Source: Trichococcus pasteurii (GTDB lineage: Bacteria > Bacillota > Bacilli > Lactobacillales > Aerococcaceae). From it: a stretch of DNA of 64,000 nt. Positions 55,181 to 63,949 of the stretch are shown piece by piece (positions within the stretch are counted from its first letter, which is position 1; every line of letters begins with the position of its first letter). The stretch covers positions 1 to 64,000 of the forward strand of contig NZ_FONM01000004.1 of assembly GCF_900112935.1 (NCBI RefSeq). The letters are read 5' to 3'. The notes under the pieces were generated by a model. It was given only the letters and a program-made list of their open reading frames with translations, made no database searches and had not been told where the DNA came from. The translations under genes and the position numbers were made by a program.

Positions 55181-56644
55181 TTAAAGCAATGCCAGGATGA
55201 TGAAGTTGGCCAGGAATAAAGCCGAAGAGAACCACACGATCGGGTGGATTTCATACGCTTTTCCTCTGACGACTTTCACGATGCAGTAGAAGAAGAAACC
55301 AGCCGCGATACCGTAGGAAATGCTGTAAGAAAGACCCATGAAGATGGATGCGAAGAAAGCAGGGACAGCATCTTCCAGATCATGCCAATTGATTTCCGAG
55401 AAGGAACCCATCATCAAAATGCCGACGATGATCAAAGCAGGAGCCGTTGCGGCAGCAGGAACGACACCGATCAGAGGGGCGAAGAACGCGCTGATGATGA
55501 ACATGCCGGCAACAACAACCGCAGTCAACCCTGTACGTCCGCCAGCACCGATACCGGCAGCACTTTCTACGTAAGTAGTTGTATTGGAAGTACCGAAGAT
55601 CGAACCGATGACCGTACCGACTGAATCGGCGAACAAGGCTTTGTCCATTTTCGAACTGAATCCGGAACTTTCTTCAAGCGCTTTTTCATCTTCAGCAGAG
55701 AAGATGCCAGTGCGACGGCCCGTTCCGATGAACGTACCGATTGTGTCGAAAGTATCGGAAAGGCTGAATGCGAAGATAGTCATCAATACCAAAGGCAATT
55801 GGGAAGCATCTGAGAAAAGGGACAACAGGCCTTCGGAACCGAAAGCGGCACCGAATGTGACGCCCAATTCCGAAATGGCAGTCGCAAGCGAGTTTGCTTG
55901 CAGGCTTGCTGTGGAAATATCAACAACACCCATCGGGATGCCCAACAAAGTCGTAGCAACGATACCGACCAAAATCGCGCCGCGGACATTTTTGACCATC
56001 AGTACAGCCGTAATGACCAAACCAATCAAAGCCAATAATGCAGGCATTTGCGTGAAATTAACCAAGGCAGGGACGATGCCGCCGCCAGTTATGACTGATC
56101 CTACTCCGCCAGTGAAAATCTCAGCTGTTGCGTCATAAGGAGCGCCGTTGATTGCAGTGATGGAGCCAGCGTCGGAAGTGAATTCCAAGAAGCCGGCGTT
56201 TTTGATCCCGATATAAGCGATGAAGATGCCGATACCGCCGCTGATTGCGTGCTGCAGGCTTTCAGGGATCGATTTGATGATCATTTTTCTGATTTTTGTT
56301 ACTGTGATCAGAACGTTGACCATCCCACAGATGAATACCATGGCCAAAGCTTGTTGCCAAGTGAAACCAAGTGAGAAGACGACAGTGAAAGTGAAGAAGG
56401 CGTTCAAGCCCATACCCGGTGCCAAAGCATAAGGTACGTTTGCGAAAAGGCCCATCACCAAAGTGCTGACTGCAGCGGAAATGATTGTTGCCAAGAAGAC
56501 TGCTTGGCTAGGCATCCCAGATAAAGAAAGGATTGCCGGATTGACGAAAATGATATACGACATTGCGAAGAAAGTTGTGATCCCCGCAACAACTTCTGTG
56601 GAAACTGTTGTTCCGTGTTCTTTGAGTTTAAAGAAATTTTCCAT
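55181..56644 (-). CDS. NCS2 family purine permease (guanine/hypoxanthine type)
   Basis: A 487-residue AzgA/PbuG-like nucleobase:cation symporter with around 12-14 membrane segments. Signatures are the start FKLKEHGTTVSTEVVAGITTFF, FANVPYALAPGMGLNAFF, ESLQHAISGGIG and FAFSLSDTFDTIGTFIG. This subgroup carries guanine, hypoxanthine and sometimes adenine. ATG at 56644 is favoured, with GGGAG upstream. An ATG 18 bases earlier has none. No purine riboswitch is seen in its leader. Confidence 0.9.
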   Translation of the reverse strand: MENFFKLKEHGTTVSTEVVAGITTFFAMSYIIFVNPAILSLSGMPSQAVFLATIISAAVSTLVMGLFANVPYALAPGMGLNAFFTFTVVFSLGFTWQQALAMVFICGMVNVLITVTKIRKMIIKSIPESLQHAISGGIGIFIAYIGIKNAGFLEFTSDAGSITAINGAPYDATAEIFTGGVGSVITGGGIVPALVNFTQMPALLALIGLVITAVLMVKNVRGAILVGIVATTLLGIPMGVVDISTASLQANSLATAISELGVTFGAAFGSEGLLSLFSDASQLPLVLMTIFAFSLSDTFDTIGTFIGTGRRTGIFSAEDEKALEESSGFSSKMDKALFADSVGTVIGSIFGTSNTTTYVESAAGIGAGGRTGLTAVVVAGMFIISAFFAPLIGVVPAAATAPALIIVGILMMGSFSEINWHDLEDAVPAFFASIFMGLSYSISYGIAAGFFFYCIVKVVRGKAYEIHPIVWFSSALFLANFIILALL

Positions 56645-56738
56645 TTTGAAAAGATCTCCCATCTGAATTTTTTTCGGCAGCGACAGGAAACAGTAACAAT
56701 AAATGATTTCATATGCTTTCCTTGCTTACCACTCGACT

Positions 56739-56767
56739 ATTATAACCAATCACACAAAAGCTTGCAA
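56739..56767 (-). promoter_or_regulatory. Promoter of the NCS2 permease
   Basis: TTGCAA, a 17-base spacer, then TATAAT on the minus strand, about 95 bases ahead of the start. The rest of the 330-base divergent gap holds a TGCTAAAAT extended -10 for the phosphoesterase and a TGAAAGCGC half-site only. Confidence 0.6.
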
Positions 56768-56982
56768 TAAATAAGTGAATGATTTAATCAATTTATCACT
56801 TTAATGTTCGTGATTTGCTTGAATCGATAATGAAAGCGCATCAAAAATGCCGTCCCTACAACTTAACGTTAGCATTTCAGGAAATTAGGTCCTTTTTTTG
56901 GTGAATCTGCCTGAGCAGGAAAGTGGGTGATATGCTAAAATGATAAGGAGCGAAATAGTCTGAAAGTTAGAAGGTGATGATT

Positions 56983-57693
56983 GTGAAAGACGAAGTGTTT
57001 GTGGTGGGCGATGTCCATGGGGAGATCACCTCACTGAAGAAATTATTGGAAAAGTGGGACCGGGAGAAGCAACAGTTGATTTTTATCGGTGATTTGGGGG
57101 ACCGCGGCGAAAATTCGAAAGCTTGTTTTCTGCTGGCGAAGGAGCTTGTGGAAAAACAAGGTGCGATCTATCTGAAGGGCAATCATGAGGGCATCCTGCT
57201 GAATTTCATCGCAAAGCCGGAGGAATTCGCAGGCAATTATTTCCTGAACGGCGGGTTGGGTTCCTTGGAAAGTTTCCTGCATGAGCACATCAACGAGGAG
57301 TATTCGCCTACCGAAATCGCGCTGATGATGAAACACTATTACAAGGATCTGCTCGCTTTTTTGACCGAGCTTCCTTTGTACTACGAATGGGAACAGTACG
57401 TTTTTGTCCATGCCGGTGTTGATCTGAGCAAAAAAGATTGGCACGACAGCACCGAGGAGGACTTTCTCTGGATCCGCGAACCATTCCACAAAAAGAAGAA
57501 CCGCACCGGCAAAACGATCGTGTTCGGGCATACCCCGACCTTTTACCTGCACGGCGACAACGACCGTTCGGATCTCTGGATTTCGGACGGCAAGATCGGC
57601 ATCGATGGCGGGGCCGTCTACGGCGGCTCGCTGCACGGCGTCGTGTTCGACAAAAACGGCATGAAAGAAGATTATATCGTACAAAAAAGATGA
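56983..57693 (+). CDS. Metallophosphoesterase (bis(5'-nucleosyl)-tetraphosphatase/PrpE-like)
   Basis: 236 residues with the calcineurin-like metal motifs GDVHGE, FIGDLGDRGEN, KGNHEG, FVHAGVD and GHTP. This is the PPP-family arrangement seen in PrpE, ApaH-like and Ser/Thr phosphatases. The substrate cannot be decided from sequence. GTG at 56983 with AGAAGG eight bases upstream is preferred. It lies 48 bases ahead of tex, probably co-transcribed. Confidence 0.85.
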   Translation: MKDEVFVVGDVHGEITSLKKLLEKWDREKQQLIFIGDLGDRGENSKACFLLAKELVEKQGAIYLKGNHEGILLNFIAKPEEFAGNYFLNGGLGSLESFLHEHINEEYSPTEIALMMKHYYKDLLAFLTELPLYYEWEQYVFVHAGVDLSKKDWHDSTEEDFLWIREPFHKKKNRTGKTIVFGHTPTFYLHGDNDRSDLWISDGKIGIDGGAVYGGSLHGVVFDKNGMKEDYIVQKR

Positions 57694-57741
57694 GGGTGCC
57701 GAAACGGCAGCCCCATCCGAAAGGCAGGAGTTTTTAACAAA

Positions 57742-59925
57742 ATGACAGAAACAGCACAACAAATCGTTTTGGACTTGGTGAAAGCCGAACTTAACCAATT
57801 CAGACCCGCACAGATCGAAAAAGTACTGCAACTATTGGAAGAGGGCAATACCGTCCCGTTCATCGCACGCTACCGGAAGGAAGTTACGGGCTCGCTTGAT
57901 GAGGTAGAAATCCGCCAAATCGAAGAGCGCCACCAGTACGCTACGAACCTGCACAAGCGCAAGGAAGAAGTCATCCGCATCATCGAGGAACAAGGCAAGC
58001 TGACGCCGAAGCTCAAAGCGGATATCGAACGCGCCGAAAAGATGCAACGCGTCGAAGACCTGTACCGTCCCTATAAACAGAAGCGCCGCACGAAAGCCGC
58101 AATCGCCCGCGAAAAAGGACTGGCTCCATTTGCCGAGTGGCTAATGAGCGGTCCAATGAACGGATCCTTATCAGTAGAAGCGAAGGCCAAGGAATTCCTG
58201 AACGACGAAATGGAACTTTCTACTATAGAAGACGTTTTGGCAGGAGCCCATGAAATCATCGCCGAAATCATCAGCGACGAGCCAGCCTACCGCGAACATA
58301 TCCGCGAATACACGCGCAAAAACGGACAGATCGTCAGCACGGCCAAGGATACCGAAAAGGATGAAAAGGGCGTCTACGAAATGTACTACGAGTTCTCGCA
58401 AGGCATCTCCTCGCTCGTTTCGCACCGCGTCCTGGCCATGAACCGCGGCGAAAAAGCCGGCATCCTGAAGGTCGCCGTTCTGATCGATGAAGAGAAAATC
58501 TTCGCTTACTTGGCGAAAAAGGTCGTGAAGAATCCCAAGAGCATCGCCGTGCCTTATCTGCAGGCAGCTTATGAAGACAGCTACCGCCGTTTCATCGGGC
58601 CGGCCATCGAACGCGAACTGCGCAACGAACTGACCGAAGCCGCCGATGCGCAAGCGATCGATGTCTTCGGCGACAATCTGCGCAACCTGTTGCTGCAGCC
58701 GCCTTTGAAAGGCAAAGTGGTGCTTGGTTTGGACCCGGCGTACCGCACCGGCTGCAAACTGGCGATCGTGGATGCCACCGGAAAAGTGTTGGCGAAGAGC
58801 GTCATCTACCCGCACAAACCGGCCAACCAGGAAAAACGCGCCGCTGCCGGCCCGGCTTTCCGCAAAATGCTGTCGGATTACAAAGTGGAAATGGTCGCCA
58901 TCGGGAACGGAACCGCAAGCCGTGAATCCGAGCTGTTCGTCTCCGAGCAGCTCAAACAAGTGCCGCATACGGTCTATTACGCCATCGTCAATGAAGCGGG
59001 CGCATCGGTCTATTCAGCCAGTGATATCGCCCGCGAAGAATTCCCGGATTTCCAGGTCGAAGAGCGCAGCGCCGTCAGCATCGCGCGCCGCCTGCAGGAT
59101 CCGCTTGCCGAATTGGTGAAGATCGATCCGAAATCGGTCGGCGTAGGCCAGTACCAGCATGACGTTTCCCAGAAACAATTGGGCGAACGCCTGGACTTCG
59201 TCGTCGAAACGGCAGTCAACCAAGTCGGGGTCAACCTGAACACGGCCAGTGCGCCTTTGCTGCAGCACGTCGCCGGCCTGAACAAAACGATCGCGAACAA
59301 CATCGTCGCTTTCCGCGAAGAGAACGGCGCCTTCGACAGCCGCCAACAACTGAAGAAAGTGCCGCGCCTCGGCCCGAAAGCGTTCGAGCAATCGGTCGGC
59401 TTCATGCGCATCGCCGATGGCAAAAATATCCTCGACAACACCGATATCCATCCGGAATCCTATCCGGCCGCCAAAGAAGTATTGGCACTGGCAGGACTCA
59501 GCCTGAAGGACATCGGCACCGAACAAGCCCGCGAAGCGCTGGGTGCCTTGGACCGCACCAAAACCCGCGAAGCGACCGGACTCGGCAAAGAAACCTTGCA
59601 GGACATCATCGCCGGCCTGACGAAACCGGGCCGCGATCCGCGCGACGACATCGCGCAACCATTGCTGCGCCAGGATGTGCTGTCGATGGAAGACCTGAAA
59701 CCGGGCATGGAACTGCAGGGGACCGTCCGCAACGTCGTGGACTTCGGCGCCTTCATCGACATCGGCGTCAAACAGGACGGCATGGTCCACATCTCCAAAC
59801 TCAGCAACCGCTTCGTCAAGCACCCGTCCGATGTGGTCGCGGTCGGCGATATCGTGACCGTTTGGGTCGATCATGTCGACACGAACAAAGGCCGCGTTGC
59901 CCTGACGATGCTGCCGCAAAAATAA
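57742..59925 (+). CDS. tex: Tex family RNA-binding transcription accessory protein
   Basis: 727 residues in the Tex domain order. The N-terminal HTH-rich region (FIARYRKEVTGSLDE near 37-51) is followed by the YqgF-like RNase H fold (VLGLDPAYRTGCKLAIVD), the tandem HhH region (NTASAPLLQHVAGL), and a C-terminal S1 domain (GMELQGTVRNVVDFGAFIDIGVKQDGMVHIS). Tex binds nucleic acids and modulates transcription and stress tolerance. It is unusually rich in GCC/CGC-type codons relative to the neighbouring TetR gene but otherwise ordinary. AGGAG precedes the ATG. Confidence 0.93.
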   Translation: MTETAQQIVLDLVKAELNQFRPAQIEKVLQLLEEGNTVPFIARYRKEVTGSLDEVEIRQIEERHQYATNLHKRKEEVIRIIEEQGKLTPKLKADIERAEKMQRVEDLYRPYKQKRRTKAAIAREKGLAPFAEWLMSGPMNGSLSVEAKAKEFLNDEMELSTIEDVLAGAHEIIAEIISDEPAYREHIREYTRKNGQIVSTAKDTEKDEKGVYEMYYEFSQGISSLVSHRVLAMNRGEKAGILKVAVLIDEEKIFAYLAKKVVKNPKSIAVPYLQAAYEDSYRRFIGPAIERELRNELTEAADAQAIDVFGDNLRNLLLQPPLKGKVVLGLDPAYRTGCKLAIVDATGKVLAKSVIYPHKPANQEKRAAAGPAFRKMLSDYKVEMVAIGNGTASRESELFVSEQLKQVPHTVYYAIVNEAGASVYSASDIAREEFPDFQVEERSAVSIARRLQDPLAELVKIDPKSVGVGQYQHDVSQKQLGERLDFVVETAVNQVGVNLNTASAPLLQHVAGLNKTIANNIVAFREENGAFDSRQQLKKVPRLGPKAFEQSVGFMRIADGKNILDNTDIHPESYPAAKEVLALAGLSLKDIGTEQAREALGALDRTKTREATGLGKETLQDIIAGLTKPGRDPRDDIAQPLLRQDVLSMEDLKPGMELQGTVRNVVDFGAFIDIGVKQDGMVHISKLSNRFVKHPSDVVAVGDIVTVWVDHVDTNKGRVALTMLPQK

Positions 59926-59935
59926 TGAGGAACAA

Positions 59936-60391
59936 ATGATGAATGAACAAGAACTGCAACAACTGGTGGAGCACATCTCAAATACTGTTTTCCGGAAGCC
60001 GTTCCGCCACAACGCCACCTTCAACCGCCGCCTGCGAACGACAGGAGGGCGCTATCACCTCAACAGCCACAACCTGGATTTCAATCCGTTGGTGCTGGAG
60101 TTGCATGGACCTGAGGAGCTGGAAAAGGTCGTGAAGCATGAACTCTGCCATTACCATCTGCATATTGAGGGTCGGGGCTATCAGCATCGGGATGCCGACT
60201 TCCGGAAGCTGCTGAAGGAGAGCGGCGGGAGCCGGTTTGTGAAGGACATGCGCCAAGCTGGGACTGTGGCGCCGTCGAAATGGCTCTATAGTTGCAATGC
60301 ATGCGGGCAGCTTTATCCCCGCAAGCGAAGGATTGATCTGAAGAAGTATGTTTGTGGGAAGTGCCGTGGGAAGCTTGAGATAGCGGGTTAA
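59936..60391 (+). CDS. SprT-like zinc metalloprotein
   Basis: 151 residues, YdcK/SprT-like. The metallopeptidase motif is HELCH (H68, E69, H72), and a C-terminal zinc ribbon is formed by CNACG and CGKCRG. The N-terminal segment FRKPFRHNATFNRRLRTTGGRY is typical. It lies directly after tex (10 bases), an association common in Firmicutes. Peptidase activity has not been shown for these short forms. Confidence 0.88.
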   Translation: MMNEQELQQLVEHISNTVFRKPFRHNATFNRRLRTTGGRYHLNSHNLDFNPLVLELHGPEELEKVVKHELCHYHLHIEGRGYQHRDADFRKLLKESGGSRFVKDMRQAGTVAPSKWLYSCNACGQLYPRKRRIDLKKYVCGKCRGKLEIAG

Positions 60392-60426
60392 GCTTGTGGC
60401 AATGTGATTCAGAAATATACAAAATA

Positions 60427-60471
60427 AAGATGGGATCGTGTTCGTTGTGAACGCAGTCCCATCTTTTTTGG
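60427..60471 (+). terminator. Terminator after sprT
   Basis: AAAGATGGGA-GTTC pairs with GAAC-TCCCATCTTTTTT, with small internal mismatches. Confidence 0.85.
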
Positions 60472-60501
60472 TTCTATAAAGGTTAAATAATAAGATCATG
60501 A

Positions 60502-61086
60502 TTACTTGTTTATATTTTCGACTTTTAAATTATAGAAATCGACGAAGTCTTGTGTCACCGTTTCAGGAGGAGCGGAAAAATCTTCGGACATCCACCCGGA
60601 AATTGTACCCATCAATCCATAAGTAAATATCTTTGTATATGCCTTCAATCTGTGTTCGGCCATATCAACTTGTGGGGACCAGATGTCCATCAGCTTATCT
60701 TGCACGACCTGTGAACACTTTTGTGAAAAATTCGGCAGAAGTTCGGATTGCTTAAAAATTGAAAGCCCATATCTGTGACGATAAACAAATTCGAAAATGG
60801 TGACATCCGTTTTATTTATCAATATTTTACTGTTTGGATGGTATTTTTGAAAGCTTGTCTGGAGGGCATCACTAAATTCGTCCAGTAGATCTTGAGTCAC
60901 GTCATCCAGTAAATCAAACTTGTCGATGTAGTGGTTGTAGAAGGTTGTGCGGTTAAAGTCGGCAGTCTCAACGATATCCTTGACTGATATATATGCGAAA
61001 CTTTCTGTTTCCAATAATCTCAATAAAGCATCCTTAAATAAATGTTTGGTCCTGCGTGCGCTTCTGCTGTCCGAATCATTTTGCAT
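60502..61086 (-). CDS. TetR family transcriptional regulator
   Basis: 194 residues. An N-terminal TetR HTH (TKHLFKDALLRLLETESFAYISVKDIVETADFNRTTFYNHY) is followed by a TetR_C-type all-helical ligand domain. The ATG at 61086 has AAGGAGG seven bases upstream. The longer frame upstream is AT-rich and untranslated. No divergent partner gene is adjacent, so the target is unknown. The DhaS/YxbF-like subgroup is possible from the HTH style. Confidence 0.88.
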   Translation of the reverse strand: MQNDSDSRSARRTKHLFKDALLRLLETESFAYISVKDIVETADFNRTTFYNHYIDKFDLLDDVTQDLLDEFSDALQTSFQKYHPNSKILINKTDVTIFEFVYRHRYGLSIFKQSELLPNFSQKCSQVVQDKLMDIWSPQVDMAEHRLKAYTKIFTYGLMGTISGWMSEDFSAPPETVTQDFVDFYNLKVENINK

Positions 61087-61275
61087 TAAAAAACCTCCTT
61101 CAATAAAGAAACAATTCCGTTCCGAATGTTGAAAATATGAACAAATCACTCCATAGTGTCTAAAATTTGCACAAAGATCCAGAATCTGTGGATTGAATAT
61201 ACCGAAAAATATTATAAAATAAGGACATAAGTTAAATACACCACGAAATAAGAACGGAACAACATTCCGATGCAA

Positions 61276-61835
61276 CGATTCGTTTCTTCAAACTTCACAC
61301 CTGCAAACAGATCAACTCGGTCTACAACACTTTCAACATCTTCTTAGCCCTTCATCAAATTCAATTCTATTAAAACATTACCTCTAATGTAAAGCACCAT
61401 CAACGGCACAACTCATCTTAGAAATTCACAAAAATTTATTTCAGCTTCTAAATTTTTTCACCGCACGCAAATCTTTTTTTTGAATCCAACAACTACAAAG
61501 CTATTTACCATTAAGTTAGTAAAATGAACATACCATCAAGGGGATTTAAACGTTTATTTAAAAGCGCCGATAAAATGTCAATAATAAAGAATAATATATA
61601 GTTATCATAAATATAACCTTTTTTCGAGAAAATGTAAACAATTACATTGAAATTATTTAATGAAACTGCCATTAACGGATTGTTTCCGATGGCCTCCATT
61701 TTTGAATAGATATACAACGGGAAATATGTCTATTCAAAAATGGTGTTGTTGCTCAATGAAGTGACTTCAACAAACGAAGCCGCCTCATAAACAACAACAA
61801 CATTAAAAAACGGACAGAAAGAGGAGGAAATTATC
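61276..61835. other. AT-rich intergenic region upstream of the Tad pilus locus
   Basis: 560 bases with no convincing gene. A palindrome AATGTAA-ACAA-TTACATT at 61631-61648 is one mismatch from a catabolite-response element. A long inverted repeat sits at 61696-61743. The SD GAGGAGG lies at the right edge. The flp promoter probably sits here but was not fixed. Confidence 0.4.
61696..61743. promoter_or_regulatory. 19-bp inverted repeat upstream of flp
   Basis: CCATTTTTGAATAGATATA and its near-perfect complement TATGTCTATTCAAAAATGG flank a 10-base loop. It is not followed by T-runs in either direction, so it may be an operator or a 5' mRNA stabilising hairpin of the pilus operon. Confidence 0.55.
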
Positions 61836-62003
61836 ATGGAAATCATGAGAAGATTGGTTCAAGAAGAAGAAGGACAAGGTTTGGTAGAGTATGCGTTGAT
61901 TATTGGTTTAATTTCAGTTGCAGCAATCGCCTTCATTCCAGAAATTGGAAAAAGAGTAGCGATAATTTTTAAGAAAATACAAGATGCTCTTCCAGCCGCC
62001 TAA
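61836..62003 (+). CDS. flp: Flp/Fap-type (type IVb) pilin precursor
   Basis: A 55-residue prepilin beginning MEIMRRLVQEEEG. The Flp motif G-x4-EY is satisfied as G-QGLV-EY, with processing predicted after the glycine of EEEG. A 20-residue hydrophobic helix (YALIIGLISVAAIAFI) follows, with a short charged tail. A strong GAGGAGG lies ten bases upstream. It is the major subunit of the Tad pilus and is separated from the assembly genes by a terminator, giving higher expression of the pilin. Confidence 0.9.
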   Translation: MEIMRRLVQEEEGQGLVEYALIIGLISVAAIAFIPEIGKRVAIIFKKIQDALPAA

Positions 62004-62034
62004 TCATATCAAATGGAATGAAAAAATATCTGTT

Positions 62035-62064
62035 AATTCCCGCTGATTCCGGCGGGATTTTTTT
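62035..62064 (+). terminator. Terminator (partial read-through) after flp
   Basis: TCCCGC-TGATTCC-GGCGGGA followed by seven T. It separates flp from the assembly genes and probably lets some transcription pass. Confidence 0.8.
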
Positions 62065-62162
62065 CTAAAAACTCCTGCATGATATCCGTATATAAACCAA
62101 CAATCATAAAATAATGAATTTATTTGAAAATATAACCTGATAATGTGAAGGGGGCAAGTAAT

Positions 62163-62735
62163 ATGGTAACGGCAAACAACGCACTACTGCTGATGCTCGT
62201 CGCGGCTTCGGGATTTTTTGATCTGAAGGAACGGAAAATCCCGAACAAAATCACTTTCACGGGCATTCTCATCGGTATCCTGTTCAATAGCATCACGGGA
62301 GGATGGACTGGTCTGCTGCAAAGCATAATTGGCATGTTCGCCGGCTTGGCGATCTTTTTCATCCCGTTCGTCATGGGCGGCATGGGGGCCGGCGACGTTA
62401 AATTGATGGGAGCCATCGGCGCTTTGATGGGCTGGCGCTTTTCACTGATCACGGCATTGTATTCGGCCATCGTTGGTGGAATCATGGTTCTTCTCCATTT
62501 GCTTTACACCGGAAAATTGCGCGAAACGTTGAAAAAAATGCTGTACACGTTGATCAACTTTCTTCTTCAGTTCGCCATCCGATTGGGCTACAACGAGACA
62601 GTATGCAAAGCCTATGAAAAATTTTCCAGGAACGGCCATGACTACAAAAAAATCTACATCCCGTATGGTGTTGCTATCGCAGGTGGAGCCGTGCTGGTGC
62701 TGATCGCCTACAAGAACGGTTATCCGATTTTTTAG
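62163..62735 (+). CDS. cpaA: A24 prepilin peptidase (CpaA/TadV type)
   Basis: A 190-residue membrane peptidase that processes Flp prepilin. The two catalytic aspartates are D20 (GFFDLKERKIPN) and D78 in GAGD. There are about five hydrophobic segments and an additional C-terminal segment. The N-methylation domain of PilD is absent, as in TadV. ATG at 62163 follows AAGGGGGC. Confidence 0.88.
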   Translation: MVTANNALLLMLVAASGFFDLKERKIPNKITFTGILIGILFNSITGGWTGLLQSIIGMFAGLAIFFIPFVMGGMGAGDVKLMGAIGALMGWRFSLITALYSAIVGGIMVLLHLLYTGKLRETLKKMLYTLINFLLQFAIRLGYNETVCKAYEKFSRNGHDYKKIYIPYGVAIAGGAVLVLIAYKNGYPIF

Positions 62736-62753
62736 ACAAGTGAGGTGAGCGAA

Positions 62754-63149
62754 TTGAAGATTCTTTTAAAACTCAAAAGCAGCCAAAGGGGGCAATCTCT
62801 AGTTGAATTTGCGCTAGTATTACCGATGCTTCTGCTGTTGGTATTAGGTGTTTTGGAATTTGGCTGGATATTGAAAGCTGAAATAGCAGTTTCAGCGGCA
62901 GCCAGAGAAGGAGCTAGATATGCTGCGGCGGGAAAAACTGAAGCACAAGCTGAAGCATATGCTATGGTTCATGTGCCTGGTACATTAGTTAATGTCACCA
63001 TCAATGAAACTTCAGTAATTGCCACAGCTGAGTCTGCAGAGAATTCCTTGGTTGGATTCCACATCGATTCAAGCAGACCATTGGGTTTTTATCTTTCTAC
63101 AGCTGATGCAATCGATGCTACTGCAAGTGTCACTATGAGATTAGAGTAA
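62754..63149 (+). CDS. TadE-like minor pilin
   Basis: 131 residues. The N-terminal pseudopilin motif QRGQSLVEFALVLPMLLLLVLG and the conserved AAREGARYAA follow the TadE/TadG family pattern. The processing site precedes QSLVEF. The proposed start is TTG at 62754 with GAGGTGA five bases upstream. A GTG at 62745 lies within that SD. It is a minor pilus subunit anchored in the membrane. Confidence 0.85.
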   Translation: MKILLKLKSSQRGQSLVEFALVLPMLLLLVLGVLEFGWILKAEIAVSAAAREGARYAAAGKTEAQAEAYAMVHVPGTLVNVTINETSVIATAESAENSLVGFHIDSSRPLGFYLSTADAIDATASVTMRLE

Positions 63150-63230
63150 AAAATAAAAAAAAAAGGCGAATAATATTGTACATATAGTGTTCTCAGTATT
63201 ATTTAACAAAATCAGAAGGGGTGAAACAAT

Positions 63231-63944
63231 GTGAAGGCAAAAAAAAGAGTTTGGATCATTACAGGCATCTTGGCACTGCTCACAACGGGTATGATATATG
63301 TGTATCTGAAGCAAGTTGAAGCATCCGCCCAAGAGAATCAAGTCGAAATGAGTGAAGTTGTTGTGGCACTCACTGCCATTCCGTCACATGTGAAGGTCAC
63401 TGAGGATATGTTGGAAATCAAAGAAATCCCGAGCGAAGCGGTGCATGCCGACACTTATACAGCAATAGCTGATGTGGTGGGAGGAACGACAACAACCGAA
63501 CTGATTGCAGGCGAACAAGTCTTGACGGAACGGATCGTCGCAACGGATGAAGAAGCGGAACTTTCTTACCGCATTCCGGAAACCATGCGTGCAATCACAG
63601 TAGCAACAAGTGAAGTGGATGGTGTCGGAGGATATGTGATGACAGGTGATAAGCTGGATATCCTCGTAAGTTACACGCCATCGGAAGGGGCGCAGGTCGC
63701 TTACACCCAACTGCAGAATATCGAAGTGTTGGAACGCGGTCCGAACGCCGATACGGCGGACAGTTCCGCTTCAGGCGTACCTACTTCATTGACGCTGTTG
63801 GTGACACCGGCTCAGGCAGAAGTCATTGCCTTTGGTAGCCTGAATGGTACTATCTACTTTACATTGCGCAACCCTGTAGATACTGCTTGGCAGGACCTGG
63901 GTGGCTACGGAACAGATAACTTTGATTCTTGGAGAGAGCGGTGA
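63231..63944 (+). CDS. cpaB: Flp pilus assembly protein CpaB/RcpC-like
   Basis: 237 residues. One N-terminal membrane helix (about 8-25) is followed by a SAF domain (VVVALTAIPSHVKVTEDMLEIKEIP, then GGTTTTELIAGEQVLTERIV) and the RcpC/CpaB-type beta region (RAITVATSEVDGVGGYVMTGDKLDILV). It is an assembly factor at the cell surface. GTG start after AGAAGGGG. The next gene follows by five bases. Confidence 0.87.
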   Translation: MKAKKRVWIITGILALLTTGMIYVYLKQVEASAQENQVEMSEVVVALTAIPSHVKVTEDMLEIKEIPSEAVHADTYTAIADVVGGTTTTELIAGEQVLTERIVATDEEAELSYRIPETMRAITVATSEVDGVGGYVMTGDKLDILVSYTPSEGAQVAYTQLQNIEVLERGPNADTADSSASGVPTSLTLLVTPAQAEVIAFGSLNGTIYFTLRNPVDTAWQDLGGYGTDNFDSWRER

Positions 63945-63949
63945 GAAAT

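Noticed and set aside
56645-56738. Purine riboswitch before the NCS2 permease
   Set aside because: The leader lacks the conserved TATA...AATATGG and TCTACC junction elements and is only about 95 bases long.
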